Translations under genes and position numbers: made by a program
In this document: in pieces, positions 48,315-57,417 of the stretch
Layout of the letters: each line of letters starts with the position of its first letter
Position numbering within the stretch: position 1 is the first letter of the stretch
Assembly: GCF_019710745.1 (NCBI RefSeq)
Contig: NZ_JAHKJW010000005.1
Location: 193,124-255,925, forward strand
Direction of reading: 5' to 3'
DNA from: Streptomyces beigongshangae
GTDB lineage: Bacteria; Actinomycetota; Actinomycetes; Streptomycetales; Streptomycetaceae
DNA: 62,802 nt
The notes under the pieces: model-generated
What the model was told of the DNA's origin: nothing
The model's input: only the letters and a program-made list of their open reading frames with translations
The model's database searches: none

Positions 48315-49192
48315 CATCGATGACCGACACGGCCGGGCACCCGGACGTCACGGAGATCTCCGACCTCACCGAAGGTCTGCTCCCCCCGTCCCGGTCGATG
48401 GACATACGGCGCCACCTGGACGACTGCTCGCTCTGTGCCGACGTGTACGAGTCGCTGGAAGAGATCCGCGATCTGCTCGGTACGCTGCCGGGCCCGCTCC
48501 GCATGCCCGATGACGTCGCCGATCGCGTCGACGCCGCTCTCTCCGCCGAAGCGGATGGTCTTTCCCTCGACAGGCATCAGCGCGGCAGCGGGCATGTTTC
48601 ACGTGAAACATCGACCGCGGCGGACCGTCCCACCGGGCGCTCCCGTGGCGCCACCGGACCGGGCCGCCCGAACCGCCCGCGACGCGGGCGCCGCAGGACG
48701 GTCACACTGGGCGCCGTGTTCACGGCCGCTGCCTTGGGTCTCGGTGGTCTGATCGTCCAGTCCATGGGAAGCGGCAGCTCGGACAAGGACCCCGCATCGC
48801 CGCCTGCGAGGCAGAGCGGTCCCGCGAACACTTTCGCCGGCGAGAAGCTGGAGGTCCAGGTCGCGGGTCTCCTCGCCCAGGCGGAGAAGAAGAAGGAGAG
48901 CAGTCCTCGAAGCTCCCGCCCCAGGGGTACCGAGTCCATGGAAAGTCCGGGCATTTTCAACCTGCCCACGGACTCCGTGCCCGCCTGCGTCAGGCGGGGG
49001 ATCGGCCAGGAGACGCCACCGATCGCCTTCAAGGAAGGCTCCTACAACGGCAAGGACGCGTATCTCGTGGTGCTGCCCGCTCTCACCGACACCGATCGGG
49101 TCACCGCCTACGTCGTCGACTCCGCCTGTGTGGACAAGCCCTCCGTCTCCGCCGGCAAGGTCCTGCTGAAGCACTCCTACCCACGGAACTGA
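48311..49192 (+). CDS. anti-sigma factor for SigM (zinc-finger type, one membrane helix)
   Basis: Protein of 293 residues. The N-terminal anti-sigma domain has the HX3CX2C motif of zinc-binding anti-sigma factors (HLDDCSLC, about 37-44). Then come a low-complexity stretch that contains a parS site (48596-48609, read as HVSRET), a transmembrane helix at about 131-153 and an extracytoplasmic domain. It would hold SigM inactive until an envelope signal. The GTG start overlaps the sigM stop codon by four bases; ATG at 48320 is an alternative. Confidence 0.88.
   Translation: MTSMTDTAGHPDVTEISDLTEGLLPPSRSMDIRRHLDDCSLCADVYESLEEIRDLLGTLPGPLRMPDDVADRVDAALSAEADGLSLDRHQRGSGHVSRETSTAADRPTGRSRGATGPGRPNRPRRGRRRTVTLGAVFTAAALGLGGLIVQSMGSGSSDKDPASPPARQSGPANTFAGEKLEVQVAGLLAQAEKKKESSPRSSRPRGTESMESPGIFNLPTDSVPACVRRGIGQETPPIAFKEGSYNGKDAYLVVLPALTDTDRVTAYVVDSACVDKPSVSAGKVLLKHSYPRN
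48596..48609. other. parS inside the anti-sigma factor gene
   Basis: Exact GTTTCACGTGAAAC, encoding VSRET in frame in a linker region. Confidence 0.93.
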
Positions 49193-49286
49193 GCGCTCCC
49201 GGATCCGTCGCCGACCGCCTTCGGCATACCTCGCACCGGCCGCGGTACCCCTTGCGATGACTCGCCTCCGTGTGCCCGGACACAGC

Positions 49287-49313
49287 GGGAATGCGCGCCC
49301 CTTAGGATCCGTT
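49287..49313 (+). promoter_or_regulatory. SigR-type promoter of trxBA
   Basis: GGGAAT (49287-49292), then exactly 18 bases, then GTT (49311-49313): the consensus of the thiol-oxidative-stress sigma factor SigR. It lies 73 bases before the trxB start. SigR control of trxBA is established in S. coelicolor. Confidence 0.85.
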
Positions 49314-49385
49314 GGGTGGGGTGAGGGTTCTGAGAGAGGCTCCCCCGGTCGTATGTAGCAGTCCCCAGAGACGAGGAATCAAGCC

Positions 49386-50354
49386 GTGAGCGACGTTCGT
49401 AACGTGATCATCATCGGCTCCGGGCCCGCCGGTTATACGGCGGCGCTGTACACCGCGCGCGCCTCGCTGAAGCCGCTGGTGTTCGAGGGCGCCGTCACCG
49501 CAGGTGGTGCTCTCATGAACACGACTGAGGTGGAGAACTTCCCCGGCTTCCAGGACGGCATCATGGGCCCCGAGCTCATGGACAACATGCGGGCCCAGGC
49601 TGAGCGCTTCGGTGCGGAGCTGATCCCGGACGACATCGTCTCGGTCGACCTCAGCGGTGAGGTCAAGACCGTCACGGACACTGCGGGGACCGTGCACCGG
49701 GCGAAGGCCGTCATCGTCACCACCGGCTCGCAGCACCGCAAGCTGGGTCTGCCCAAGGAGGACGTCCTTTCCGGACGCGGCGTCTCCTGGTGCGCGACCT
49801 GTGACGGCTTCTTCTTCAAGGACCAGGACATCGCCGTGATCGGCGGCGGTGACACCGCCATGGAGGAGGCCACTTTCCTCTCCCGGTTCGCCAAGTCCGT
49901 GACCATCGTCCACCGACGCGACACGCTGCGGGCCTCCAAGGCGATGCAGGAGCGCGCCTTCGCCGACCCGAAGATCAAGTTCGTCTGGGACAGCGAGGTG
50001 GCCGAGATCCAGGGTGACCAGAAGCTGTCCGGTCTGACCCTGCGCAACCTGAAGACCGGCGAGACGTCCGAGCTGCCCGTCACCGGCCTGTTCATCGCGA
50101 TCGGCCACGACCCGCGCACGGAGCTCTTCAAGGGCCAGCTGGACCTGGACGAGGAGGGCTACCTCAAGGTCGAGGCGCCCTCGACCCGAACGAACCTGAC
50201 AGGTGTCTTCGGCGCCGGCGACGTCGTCGACCACACCTACCGCCAGGCGATCACCGCGGCCGGCACCGGCTGCTCCGCCGCTCTCGACGCCGAGCGCTTC
50301 CTCGCCGCTCTCGCGGACGGCGAAGTGGCGGAGCCCGAGAAGACCACCGTCTGA
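49386..50354 (+). CDS. trxB: thioredoxin reductase
   Basis: Low-molecular-weight flavoprotein of 322 residues transferring electrons from NADPH to thioredoxin. FAD-binding [16 protein letters not shown] near residue 12, the redox-active CATC (in [10 protein letters not shown], near 136), the NADPH-binding [10 protein letters not shown] and the C-terminal FAD motif GVFGAGDV are all present. GTG start. It is followed 43 bases later by trxA. Confidence 0.97.
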   Translation: MSDVRNVIIIGSGPAGYTAALYTARASLKPLVFEGAVTAGGALMNTTEVENFPGFQDGIMGPELMDNMRAQAERFGAELIPDDIVSVDLSGEVKTVTDTAGTVHRAKAVIVTTGSQHRKLGLPKEDVLSGRGVSWCATCDGFFFKDQDIAVIGGGDTAMEEATFLSRFAKSVTIVHRRDTLRASKAMQERAFADPKIKFVWDSEVAEIQGDQKLSGLTLRNLKTGETSELPVTGLFIAIGHDPRTELFKGQLDLDEEGYLKVEAPSTRTNLTGVFGAGDVVDHTYRQAITAAGTGCSAALDAERFLAALADGEVAEPEKTTV

Positions 50355-50397
50355 ACCCCCATCCGCCTCACCGCACCAACCAGTTAAGGAGCTCGCC

Positions 50398-50730
50398 GTG
50401 GCCGGCACCCTGAAGCATGTGACCGACGATTCTTTCGAGCAGGACGTCCTCAAGAGCGACAAGCCCGTACTGGTGGACTTCTGGGCCACCTGGTGTGGTC
50501 CGTGCCGCCAGATCGCACCGTCCCTCGAGGCGATCGCCGCCGAATACGGTGACAAGATCGAGATCGTCAAGCTCAACATCGACGAAAACCCGGGTACGGC
50601 CGCCAAGTACGGCGTCATGTCCATCCCGACCCTGAACGTCTACCAGGGTGGCGAGGTGGCCAAGACCATCGTGGGTGCCAAGCCGAAGGCCGCGCTCGTG
50701 CGCGACCTTGAGGACTTCATCGCCGAGTAG
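50398..50730 (+). CDS. trxA: thioredoxin
   Basis: Protein of 110 residues with the thioredoxin fold and active site WCGPC (in DFWATWCGPCRQIAP, near residue 32) and the cis-Pro segment SIPTLNVY. GTG at 50398 follows AAGGAG. It is co-transcribed with trxB and reduces protein disulfides in the cytoplasm. Ends before a parS site and a strong terminator. Confidence 0.97.
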   Translation: MAGTLKHVTDDSFEQDVLKSDKPVLVDFWATWCGPCRQIAPSLEAIAAEYGDKIEIVKLNIDENPGTAAKYGVMSIPTLNVYQGGEVAKTIVGAKPKAALVRDLEDFIAE

Positions 50731-50770
50731 TCGAGCAGTACCGCAAGCCGTCGTCCGTGAAGGCGACGAT

Positions 50771-50784
50771 GTTTCACGTGAAAC
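50771..50784. other. parS
   Basis: Exact GTTTCACGTGAAAC, directly beside the trxA terminator hairpin. Confidence 0.93.
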
Positions 50785-50785
50785 A

Positions 50786-50819
50786 CGGATGGGCCAGCCC
50801 GCTCGGGCTGGCCCATCCG
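50786..50819. terminator. bidirectional terminator between trxA and the GNAT gene
   Basis: Perfect 15-bp stem CGGATGGGCCAGCCC / GGGCTGGCCCATCCG with a GCTC loop between convergent genes. Confidence 0.88.
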
Positions 50820-50850
50820 CATGTCCGAAGGTGAAGCGGAGCCGGCAGTC

Positions 50851-51468
50851 CTACAACGGACGCAGCGCCGGTTCCTTCTGTACTGCTCCCAGCAGCCGGT
50901 CGAGCGCCAGCTCCACGTCTTCCTTCCAGGAAAGCGTCGTCCGCAGCTCCAGCCGCAGCCGCGGGTAGGTCGGATGCGGCCGGACGGTCTTGAAGCCCAC
51001 AGCCAGCAGGTGGTCAGCGGGCAGCACACAGGCCGACTCCTTCCACCGGGCGTCCCCGAAGGCTTCGATGGCCTTGAAGCCCCGCCGCAGCAGATCCTTG
51101 GCAACCGTCTGGACCATGACGCGTCCGAGTCCCTGCCCCTGGAAGTCCGGCAGGATGAAGGCCGTCATCAGCTGGATGGCGTCGGGCGAGACCGGGCTCG
51201 TGGGAAATGCCGTCGAACGCGGTACATAGGCGGGCGGTGCGTACAGCACGAAACCCACTGGTACGTCGTCCACATAGACGACCCGGCCGCAGGATCCCCA
51301 CTCCAGCAGAACGGCGGAGATCCACGCCTCTTTCTCCAGATCGGGGGTGCCCGCCTTTACCGCGGCCTGGCCGCTGACTGGGTCCAGTTCCCAGAAGACA
51401 CAGGCGCGGCAGCGCTCGGGAAGGTCCTGAAGGTTGTCCAGCGTGAGCGGTACGAGCCGGCGCCCCAT
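50851..51468 (-). CDS. GNAT-family N-acetyltransferase
   Basis: Protein of 205 residues. The acetyl-CoA-binding pattern is PDFQGQGLGRVMVQTVAKDLL (about 113-133), preceded by IQLMTAFIL. A fairly long N-terminal part contains CRACVFWEL, a Cys pair of unknown meaning. It is a fixed neighbour of parB in Streptomyces as I recall, but no role in segregation is known to me. AGCGAGGAA precedes the ATG. Confidence 0.85.
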   Translation of the reverse strand: MGRRLVPLTLDNLQDLPERCRACVFWELDPVSGQAAVKAGTPDLEKEAWISAVLLEWGSCGRVVYVDDVPVGFVLYAPPAYVPRSTAFPTSPVSPDAIQLMTAFILPDFQGQGLGRVMVQTVAKDLLRRGFKAIEAFGDARWKESACVLPADHLLAVGFKTVRPHPTYPRLRLELRTTLSWKEDVELALDRLLGAVQKEPALRPL

Positions 51469-51614
51469 GAAGGCAGTTCCTCGCTTCCTTCGCCCGCGGC
51501 ATCGCGGGCGGCTGTCAGAGCGCTCCGTTCCCTGAGCAGGCTGCCGACGAACCCACCGACTGCCCCTATACCCAGGCCCACACTCACCAGTCCGGTGCGG
51601 CTCACCGTCCGCAT
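51357..51614 (-). CDS. possible small membrane protein overlapping the GNAT gene
   Basis: Open frame of 85 codons with a good GGGGAGG ribosome-binding site before the ATG at 51614 and a hydrophobic segment at the start (VGLGIGAVGGFVGSLLRE). The second half overlaps the first 112 bases of the GNAT gene in another frame and looks random. It could be a real short gene, a leader peptide coupling translation to the GNAT gene, or chance. Low confidence. Confidence 0.35.
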   Translation of the reverse strand: MRTVSRTGLVSVGLGIGAVGGFVGSLLRERSALTAARDAAGEGSEELPSWGAGSYRSRWTTFRTFPSAAAPVSSGNWTQSAARPR

Positions 51615-51793
51615 GGCTTCCGCCTCCCCAGAGAAGGTACTGCCAGGTGAATGCGCCTTACCCGAACGCATCGTATCCACGAAGCGATTCCATCGATACC
51701 GCCAGAAAGCAAAGAGCGAGCCGTGTTCCGGTACACACCGGACACAGCCCGCTCTGCTGGTCAGCCGGTCGGAAGCGGCCACCCGGTCAGGGC

Positions 51794-52906
51794 TCAGGAC
51801 TCGGTCTCCTCGGATTCGTCGTCCTTGTCACCCAGCAGACTGTTCTGCAGAACCGGCCCCTCGCCAGGTGCGAGCGAACCCAGGATCCGCTCCAGATCCT
51901 CCATGGAGGCGAACTCGACGGTGATCTTGCCCTTCTTCTGACCGAGGTCGACCTTCACCCGGGTCTCGAAGCGATCCGAGAGACGAGTCGCAAGATCGCT
52001 CAGCGCCGGGGAGACCCGGGCACCCGCCCGCGGCCCCTTGGATCGCGGGGCCGACTGCGGCCGCGAACCCATGAGCGTGACGATCTCCTCCACGGCCCGC
52101 ACCGAAAGCCCTTCGGCCACGATGCGGCGAGCGAGGTGGTCCTGCTCCTCGGAGTCCGCGACAGAGAGCAGTGCCCGCGCGTGGCCGGCGGAGAGAACGC
52201 CGGCGGCAACCCGACGCTGAACCGAGGGGGAGAGCTTCAGCAGACGCAGGGTGTTGGAGACCTGCGGGCGTGACCGGCCGATCCGGTCCGCCAGCTGGTC
52301 GTGCGTGCAGTTGAAGTCCTGGAGGAGCTGGTCGTAGGCGGCAGCCTCTTCCAACGGGTTCAGTTGCGCCCGGTGCAGGTTCTCCAGAAGAGCGTCCAGG
52401 AGAAGCTTCTCGTCGTCCGTGGCGCGCACGATCGCCGGGATGGCTTCGAGTCCTGCTTCGCGGCAAGCCCTCCAGCGCCGCTCACCCATGATCAACTCAT
52501 AGCGCGCCGGACCCACCTGGCGCACGACAACCGGCTGGAGAAGTCCGACCTCCTTGATGGAGGTAACGAGTTCCGCGAGAGCGTCGTCGTCGAACACCTC
52601 TCGGGGCTGACGCGGGTTCGGCGTGATGGAGTCCAGGGGCAGCTCGGCGAAGTGTGCTCCCACAGGCGCCGTCGGTGCCTCCCCGAAGACGCTCACCGAC
52701 GGCTCCTCTGTTTCACGTGAAACATGAGCCGAAGGAAGTGAGGCCACCTTGCTCGCCGCCACCCCGCGCTCCGCGGTGAGCAACGGTACGGCTCCCGGCG
52801 TCATGGACGCTCCGCCCGTCGCCGACGGCACTGTCTTCTCCCCTGTCGGGGCGGCAGGAATCAGTGCGCCGAGACCACGGCCCAACCCCCTCCGTCGCTC
52901 ACTCAC
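51794..52906 (-). CDS. parB: chromosome-partitioning protein ParB
   Basis: Protein of 370 residues. The N-terminus is [14 protein letters not shown], the ParA-interacting stretch. After a linker come the CTP-binding ParB/Srx domain ([25 protein letters not shown]) and a central HTH that reads parS ([21 protein letters not shown]). A C-terminal dimerisation domain ends the protein. It loads on the parS sites scattered through this window and forms the origin-proximal segregation complex. GTG at 52906 overlaps the parA stop by 4 bases. Its own gene contains a parS site. Confidence 0.96.
   Translation of the reverse strand: MSERRRGLGRGLGALIPAAPTGEKTVPSATGGASMTPGAVPLLTAERGVAASKVASLPSAHVSRETEEPSVSVFGEAPTAPVGAHFAELPLDSITPNPRQPREVFDDDALAELVTSIKEVGLLQPVVVRQVGPARYELIMGERRWRACREAGLEAIPAIVRATDDEKLLLDALLENLHRAQLNPLEEAAAYDQLLQDFNCTHDQLADRIGRSRPQVSNTLRLLKLSPSVQRRVAAGVLSAGHARALLSVADSEEQDHLARRIVAEGLSVRAVEEIVTLMGSRPQSAPRSKGPRAGARVSPALSDLATRLSDRFETRVKVDLGQKKGKITVEFASMEDLERILGSLAPGEGPVLQNSLLGDKDDESEETES
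52710..52723. other. parS inside parB
   Basis: Exact GTTTCACGTGAAAC, read in frame as HVSRETEE in the linker before the ParB core domain. Confidence 0.93.
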
Positions 52907-53976
52907 TGGATCCCCTCCACCATGCTCTGTTCATTGTGTGTGCCCATGTGGGCTTGCTGCGCATCGTAGGCCACGCCGACTCCGCGCAACGCAATCTCCC
53001 GTGCCGCTTCCAGGTACGAGAGCGCACCACTGGACCCCGGGTCGTAGGTCAGCACCGTCTGCCCGTAGCTGGGGGCTTCGGAGATACGGACCGAGCGCGG
53101 AATGCTCGTCCGTAGTACCTCCTCACCGAAGTGGCTGCGTACTTCCTCGGCGACCTGAGAGGCGAGTCGCGTCCTGCCGTCGTACATGGTGAGCAGGATC
53201 GTGGACACGTGCAGGTTGGGGTTGAGGTGCCCCCGTACGAGGTCGACGTTGCGCAGTAGCTGCCCCAGGCCCTCCAGGGCGTAGTACTCGCACTGGATCG
53301 GGATGAGGACCTCGGCGCCCGCGACGAGCGCGTTGACCGTCAGCAGTCCCAGGGAGGGCGGGCAGTCGATGAGGATGTAGTCCAGCGGCTGCTCGTACGC
53401 CTGGATGGCCCGTTCCAGCCGGCTCTCACGTGCCACCAGGGACACCAGCTCGATCTCCGCACCGGCGAGATCGATGGTGGCGGGTGCGCAGAAGAGGCCC
53501 TCGACATCGGGAACCGGCTGAACGACCTCGGAGAGTGGCCTGCTGTCGATCAGCACGTCGTAGATGGAGGGAACCTCGGCATGATGGTCGATGCCCAGCG
53601 CGGTGGAGGCATTGCCCTGGGGGTCGAGGTCGATCACCAGGACCCGACCGCCGTGCAGCGCGAGTGAGGCAGCAAGGTTGACCGTGGTCGTGGTCTTACC
53701 GACCCCGCCCTTCTGGTTGGCGACCACCATCACGCGGGTCTGCTCGGGCCGTGGCAGGCCTTCGCCGGCTCGACCCAGAGCTTCCACGGCAAGTTGGGCA
53801 GCACGACCAATGGGAGTGTCGTCCATCGGGGGCGGTGTTTCACGTGAAACATCGTTCCCCATCGATTCGGTTCGGGGACCGGGGACCGGATCGGTCATCG
53901 GTCCCGCGATGTTGGCGTCGGACCGCAAGGATTCACTCTCCTCGACTTCAGGCTCGCAATGAACAGAGCCTCCCAT
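52903..53976 (-). CDS. parA: chromosome-partitioning ATPase ParA
   Basis: Walker-type ATPase of about 357 residues that drives origin segregation and, in Streptomyces, tip anchoring and sporulation-septum coordination. The deviant Walker [15 protein letters not shown] follows MVVANQ, then DLDPQGNAS and Walker [11 protein letters not shown]. Residues 1 to about 70 are a disordered extension containing a parS-encoded VSRET. The start is uncertain: ATG 53976 gives the length I remember, ATG 53898 and 54102 are in frame, and the frame stays open to 54207. Operon with parB. Confidence 0.93.
   Translation of the reverse strand: MGGSVHCEPEVEESESLRSDANIAGPMTDPVPGPRTESMGNDVSRETPPPMDDTPIGRAAQLAVEALGRAGEGLPRPEQTRVMVVANQKGGVGKTTTTVNLAASLALHGGRVLVIDLDPQGNASTALGIDHHAEVPSIYDVLIDSRPLSEVVQPVPDVEGLFCAPATIDLAGAEIELVSLVARESRLERAIQAYEQPLDYILIDCPPSLGLLTVNALVAGAEVLIPIQCEYYALEGLGQLLRNVDLVRGHLNPNLHVSTILLTMYDGRTRLASQVAEEVRSHFGEEVLRTSIPRSVRISEAPSYGQTVLTYDPGSSGALSYLEAAREIALRGVGVAYDAQQAHMGTHNEQSMVEGIQ
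53837..53850. other. parS inside parA
   Basis: Exact GTTTCACGTGAAAC, read in frame as DVSRETPP upstream of the ATPase domain. Confidence 0.93.
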
Positions 53977-54363
53977 GTCTTCGGGGTCATGAACCAGCGA
54001 GGCCCGTGCTTCTGTGGAGAAACCCACCTCTGTGGACAACTCCGTGCCCTCTCCGGAGGACACTCTGACGTCCGGAGAGGGACTTTTACTGATGGATCTC
54101 ATGGATCCCAGAGGGGTGCGGTCGCGGGGTCCGGACGCGGCACGACCGCGACCGATGATGCCGTGCAGCAGTGAGCGACGTTTCACGTGAAACACGATGC
54201 ACAGCACGCGGGACCGTCACCGCGCGACACTCCGGCCACCCGACTCCGGCACCTGGTGTGGAGTACGTCTCGTCGTCAGGACGGATCAGTCAACGGATCA
54301 GTCAGCAGACCCGACCCTGCGACCAGCGCTCTCGCGTTCGAGTCGCATCTGTCCACACAGTAG
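53977..54363 (-). promoter_or_regulatory. parAB leader/promoter region
   Basis: 387 bases between the chosen parA start and the end of rsmG. The parA frame stays open to 54207, so a longer N-terminus is possible. A parS site sits at 54180. The parAB promoters must lie here or just upstream. No other gene is supported. Confidence 0.55.
54180..54193. other. parS in the parAB leader
   Basis: Exact GTTTCACGTGAAAC about 205 bases before the chosen parA start, and the copy nearest to oriC in this window. Confidence 0.93.
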
Positions 54364-55080
54364 TCAGCGGCGCCTTCTGGTCCGTCCCGTGCGCGCCGCC
54401 TTCGCCCGCTTGGCTGCGAACCGCACGCCGCCGGGGCTCTCCCCGACCTCCACGCGAACCACGGTGGCCAGTGGCTCCACGACGCCCTCACCGACGTGCA
54501 GCACCGACGTGTCCACGGCTCCGAGCTTGCTCAGGGCGGCTCCGGCGTTCTTGACCTCTTCCTCCGCGGTGTCGCCCTTGAGGAGGAGCATCTCTCCGTA
54601 CGGACGCAGCAGTGGGACGCCCCACGCTGCGAGACGGTCCAGCGGAGCCACGGCCCGAGCGGTCACCACATGGACCGGCGGCAGCGTGCCGAGCACTTCC
54701 TCGGCGCGTCCGCGGACGACGGTGACATGGTCGAGCCCGAGCAGCTCGACGACCTCCGAAAGGAAGTTGGTGCGTCGCAGCAATGGTTCGAGCAGTGTGA
54801 TCCTGAGATCCGGACGGACGAGGGCCAGAGGGATGCCGGGCAGTCCGGCGCCGGAGCCGACATCGCACACCGTCACTCCCTCGGGAACCACTTCCGAGAG
54901 CACGGCGCAGTTGAGCAGATGCCGTTCCCACAGACGGGGCACCTCCCGAGGACCGATCAGACCACGCTGGACTCCCGCGTCGGCCAGCAACTCCGCATAA
55001 CGAACCGCGTCCGCGAAGCGGTCACCAAACACCGCCCGGGCCTGCTCGGGCGCAGGGGGGAGCTCCGCTGCCTCCGTCAC
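54364..55080 (-). CDS. rsmG: 16S rRNA m7G527 methyltransferase RsmG (GidB)
   Basis: Protein of 238 residues with SAM-binding motif [17 protein letters not shown] (about 72-88) and the family stretch [13 protein letters not shown]. It methylates G527 of 16S rRNA; loss gives low-level streptomycin resistance in many bacteria and can raise antibiotic production in Streptomyces. GTG at 55080 has AAGGACGG upstream. The C-terminus is very basic ([14 protein letters not shown]). Confidence 0.95.
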   Translation of the reverse strand: MTEAAELPPAPEQARAVFGDRFADAVRYAELLADAGVQRGLIGPREVPRLWERHLLNCAVLSEVVPEGVTVCDVGSGAGLPGIPLALVRPDLRITLLEPLLRRTNFLSEVVELLGLDHVTVVRGRAEEVLGTLPPVHVVTARAVAPLDRLAAWGVPLLRPYGEMLLLKGDTAEEEVKNAGAALSKLGAVDTSVLHVGEGVVEPLATVVRVEVGESPGGVRFAAKRAKAARTGRTRRRR

Positions 55081-55136
55081 GGGGAACCGTCCTTCCGTAC
55101 CGCTTGAGCGCACTGCGCGCTGACTACAAGGACCAT

Positions 55137-55174
55137 CAGGGACTGTCGAACCTCAGGGACTGTCGAACCTCAGG
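55137..55174. repeat. 17-bp tandem duplication
   Basis: CAGGGACTGTCGAACCT occurs twice back to back, followed by the first four bases of a third copy, in the gap between jag and rsmG. It looks like a recent slippage duplication. Confidence 0.85.
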
Positions 55175-55185
55175 CTGACAAAGTA

Positions 55186-55215
55186 CGGCCCCGCCTGCGA
55201 ACACAGACGGGGCCG
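55186..55215 (-). terminator. hairpin after jag
   Basis: CGGCCCCGCCTG pairs with CAGACGGGGCCG (one mismatch) just beyond the jag stop on the minus strand. It probably separates the rpmH-jag operon from rsmG. Confidence 0.7.
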
Positions 55216-55233
55216 GTGGTCAGACGTGCTGGA

Positions 55234-55746
55234 TCAGGCGGGGAGCACGACGACGAAGCGCTGCGGCTCCTCGCCCTCGGACTCGCTGCGCAGGCCGGCT
55301 GCCTTGACGGCATCGTGCACCACCTTGCGCTCGAAGGGGGTCATCGCCTTCATCTTGACCGGCTCACCGGAGCTCCTGACCTCGGCCGCCGCCTTCGCGC
55401 CCAGTTCGGAGAGCTCCTCGCGCTTCTTGGCGCGGTAGCCCGCGATGTCCAGCATCAGACGGCTGCGGTCCCCGGTCTCCCGGTGCACGGCCAGGCGGGT
55501 GAGCTCCTGGAGCGCCTCCAGCACCTCACCGTCACGGCCGACCAGCTTCTGCAGATCGCGGCTGTGGGAATCACTGATGATCGAGACAGCCGCGCGATCG
55601 GCCTCGACGTCCATGTCGATGTCGCCGTCGAGGTCGGCGATGTCCAGCAGACCCTCGAGGTAGTCGGCCGCGATCTCGCCCTCCTGCTCCAGGCGGGTCA
55701 GGGTGTCGCCACCCTCAGGGGCAGCGGAGGTGGTGCCTTCCGTCAC
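55234..55746 (-). CDS. jag: Jag/KhpB-type RNA-binding protein (KH and R3H domains)
   Basis: Protein of 170 residues: an acidic N-terminus (about 20-50), a KH-like domain with VGRDGEVLEALQELTRLAV and a C-terminal R3H domain with MTPFERKVVHDAVKA. KhpB-type proteins bind RNA and affect cell division and envelope synthesis in Gram-positives. It is 15 bases downstream of yidC, the classic partner arrangement. Start is GTG at 55746 with AGGAG upstream. Confidence 0.92.
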   Translation of the reverse strand: MTEGTTSAAPEGGDTLTRLEQEGEIAADYLEGLLDIADLDGDIDMDVEADRAAVSIISDSHSRDLQKLVGRDGEVLEALQELTRLAVHRETGDRSRLMLDIAGYRAKKREELSELGAKAAAEVRSSGEPVKMKAMTPFERKVVHDAVKAAGLRSESEGEEPQRFVVVLPA

Positions 55747-55761
55747 GGGATGGACTCCTTC

Positions 55762-57048
55762 TTACTTCTTGGACGGGGACTTGGGCCGCTGCGGACCCTT
55801 GCGCTGTCCGGACTGGGCCTTGCTGCGGGTACCGCCGGACGCGGACTTGCCGCCCGCCGGCCTGGGACCGGGCTTGGCGTCCCGCGGTTCGTCGGCCTTG
55901 CTGAGGGAGGTCTTCGGCGCGGGCTCGCCCGCGGCCTTGGCACCGCCCTGGACCGTGCCCGACTGCCGCTGGGACTTGCTCTGCCGCTTGGGCTGCTGGC
56001 GCCTGGGAGCACCGCCCGCCACCGGAGTGCCGTCCTCGGTCTCGACCACGGTCGAGACCTCGCTCTTCACCACGGAACCGTCGGCCTGCGCCGCCAGACC
56101 CGCCTTGGACAGGCCGTTGATGAACTTGCGCTCGAACTCGTTGCGGTCGCGGCCCTTCGCGACGATGGCCTTGACGACGGCCTTCTCCCCACGACCGCGC
56201 GTCCTGCCGTGCTGCGTGACGCGCTTGTGCAGGCGCTCCAGGTAGGAGGCCTGGGCCTTGGAACCCGGAGTCGGGTTGTTGTGGATGACGTACATCTGCT
56301 GGCCCATGGTCCACACGTTGGTGGTCAGCCAGTAGACGAGGACACCGACGGGGAAGTTGATGCCGAAGACGGCGAACATGATCGGGAAGACGTACATCAG
56401 CATCTTCTGCTGCTGCATGAAGGGCGTCTTCACGGTGGTGTCGACGTTCTTCGTCATCAGCTGACGCTGGGTGTAGAACTGCGAGAACGACATCAGGACG
56501 ATCATGATCGCCGTGACGACGCGCACATCGGTGATCGAGGAGCCCAGCGCCTGGACCTTGTCGCTGCTGTCCGTGAACTTCGAGGCCAGCGGAGCCCCGA
56601 AGATGTGCGCCTTCTGCGCGCTCTCCAGCAGCCGGTTGTTGATCACGCCGATGGTGTCGTTCGACGCGATGCTGTTGAGCACGTGGTACAGCGCGAAGAA
56701 GAACGGGGACTGCGCCAGGATGGGAAGGCACGAGGAGAGCGGGTTGGTGCCCGTCTCCTTGTACAGCTTCATCATCTCTTCGGACTGGCGCTGCTTGTCG
56801 TTCTTGTAGCGCTCCTGGATCTTCTTCATCTCGGGCTGCAGCGTCTGCATCGCCCGGGTCGCCTTGATCTGCTTCACGAAGAGCGGGATCAGGCAGATAC
56901 GGATCAGGATCACCAGGGACACGATGGACAAGCCCCAGGCCCAGCCCGTGTCCGGGCCGAAGACGGCGCCGTACACCGAGTGGAACTGGACGATGACCCA
57001 GGAAACGGGTGTCGTGATGAAGCTGAAAATACTGGCAATCGTGTCCAC
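55762..57048 (-). CDS. yidC: membrane protein insertase YidC
   Basis: Protein of 428 residues with five hydrophobic segments. The conserved core includes [30 protein letters not shown] (in parts) and the helix [24 protein letters not shown] long, basic cytoplasmic tail of about 130 residues (ending [14 protein letters not shown]) probably contacts ribosomes. It inserts and folds membrane proteins, alone or with SecYEG. GTG at 57048 with AAGGAG upstream; 3 bases after yidD. Confidence 0.96.
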   Translation of the reverse strand: MDTIASIFSFITTPVSWVIVQFHSVYGAVFGPDTGWAWGLSIVSLVILIRICLIPLFVKQIKATRAMQTLQPEMKKIQERYKNDKQRQSEEMMKLYKETGTNPLSSCLPILAQSPFFFALYHVLNSIASNDTIGVINNRLLESAQKAHIFGAPLASKFTDSSDKVQALGSSITDVRVVTAIMIVLMSFSQFYTQRQLMTKNVDTTVKTPFMQQQKMLMYVFPIMFAVFGINFPVGVLVYWLTTNVWTMGQQMYVIHNNPTPGSKAQASYLERLHKRVTQHGRTRGRGEKAVVKAIVAKGRDRNEFERKFINGLSKAGLAAQADGSVVKSEVSTVVETEDGTPVAGGAPRRQQPKRQSKSQRQSGTVQGGAKAAGEPAPKTSLSKADEPRDAKPGPRPAGGKSASGGTRSKAQSGQRKGPQRPKSPSKK

Positions 57049-57051
57049 TAA

Positions 57052-57417
57052 TCAGGCTCCTTGAGCATGGGACGGGGTCTCGGCGGCCGGGCTCGAGGAA
57101 TGGTTGGACATACCGTGCCCCTCGGTGGCCGGTTCGGCGGCGGAGTTCCCGCCCTTGCGTGCACGCCAGGTGGTGCGCAGCATCTCGTGCCATCGCGGAC
57201 GCCTGCGCGGCGGGACGTGGTCCACGCCACCCGGCGACCACGGATTGCACCGCAGGATGCGCCAGGCGGTGAGTGCCGTTCCCTTGATCGCGCCGTGCCG
57301 GTCGATGGCCTGGTACCCGTAGCGGGAGCACGACGGGTAGTACTTGCACACCGGCCCGAGCAACGGGCTGATGGTCCACTGGTACAGCTTGATGAGAGCC
57401 AGCAGCGGGTACTTCAT
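57052..57417 (-). CDS. yidD: membrane-protein insertion efficiency factor YidD
   Basis: Protein of 121 residues. The conserved YidD domain ([27 protein letters not shown], in parts; [13 protein letters not shown]) with its Cys residues fills the first 75. The rest is a polar tail unique to actinomycetes. It assists YidC-dependent insertion. It overlaps rnpA by four bases, so the pair is translationally coupled. Confidence 0.94.
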   Translation of the reverse strand: MKYPLLALIKLYQWTISPLLGPVCKYYPSCSRYGYQAIDRHGAIKGTALTAWRILRCNPWSPGGVDHVPPRRRPRWHEMLRTTWRARKGGNSAAEPATEGHGMSNHSSSPAAETPSHAQGA

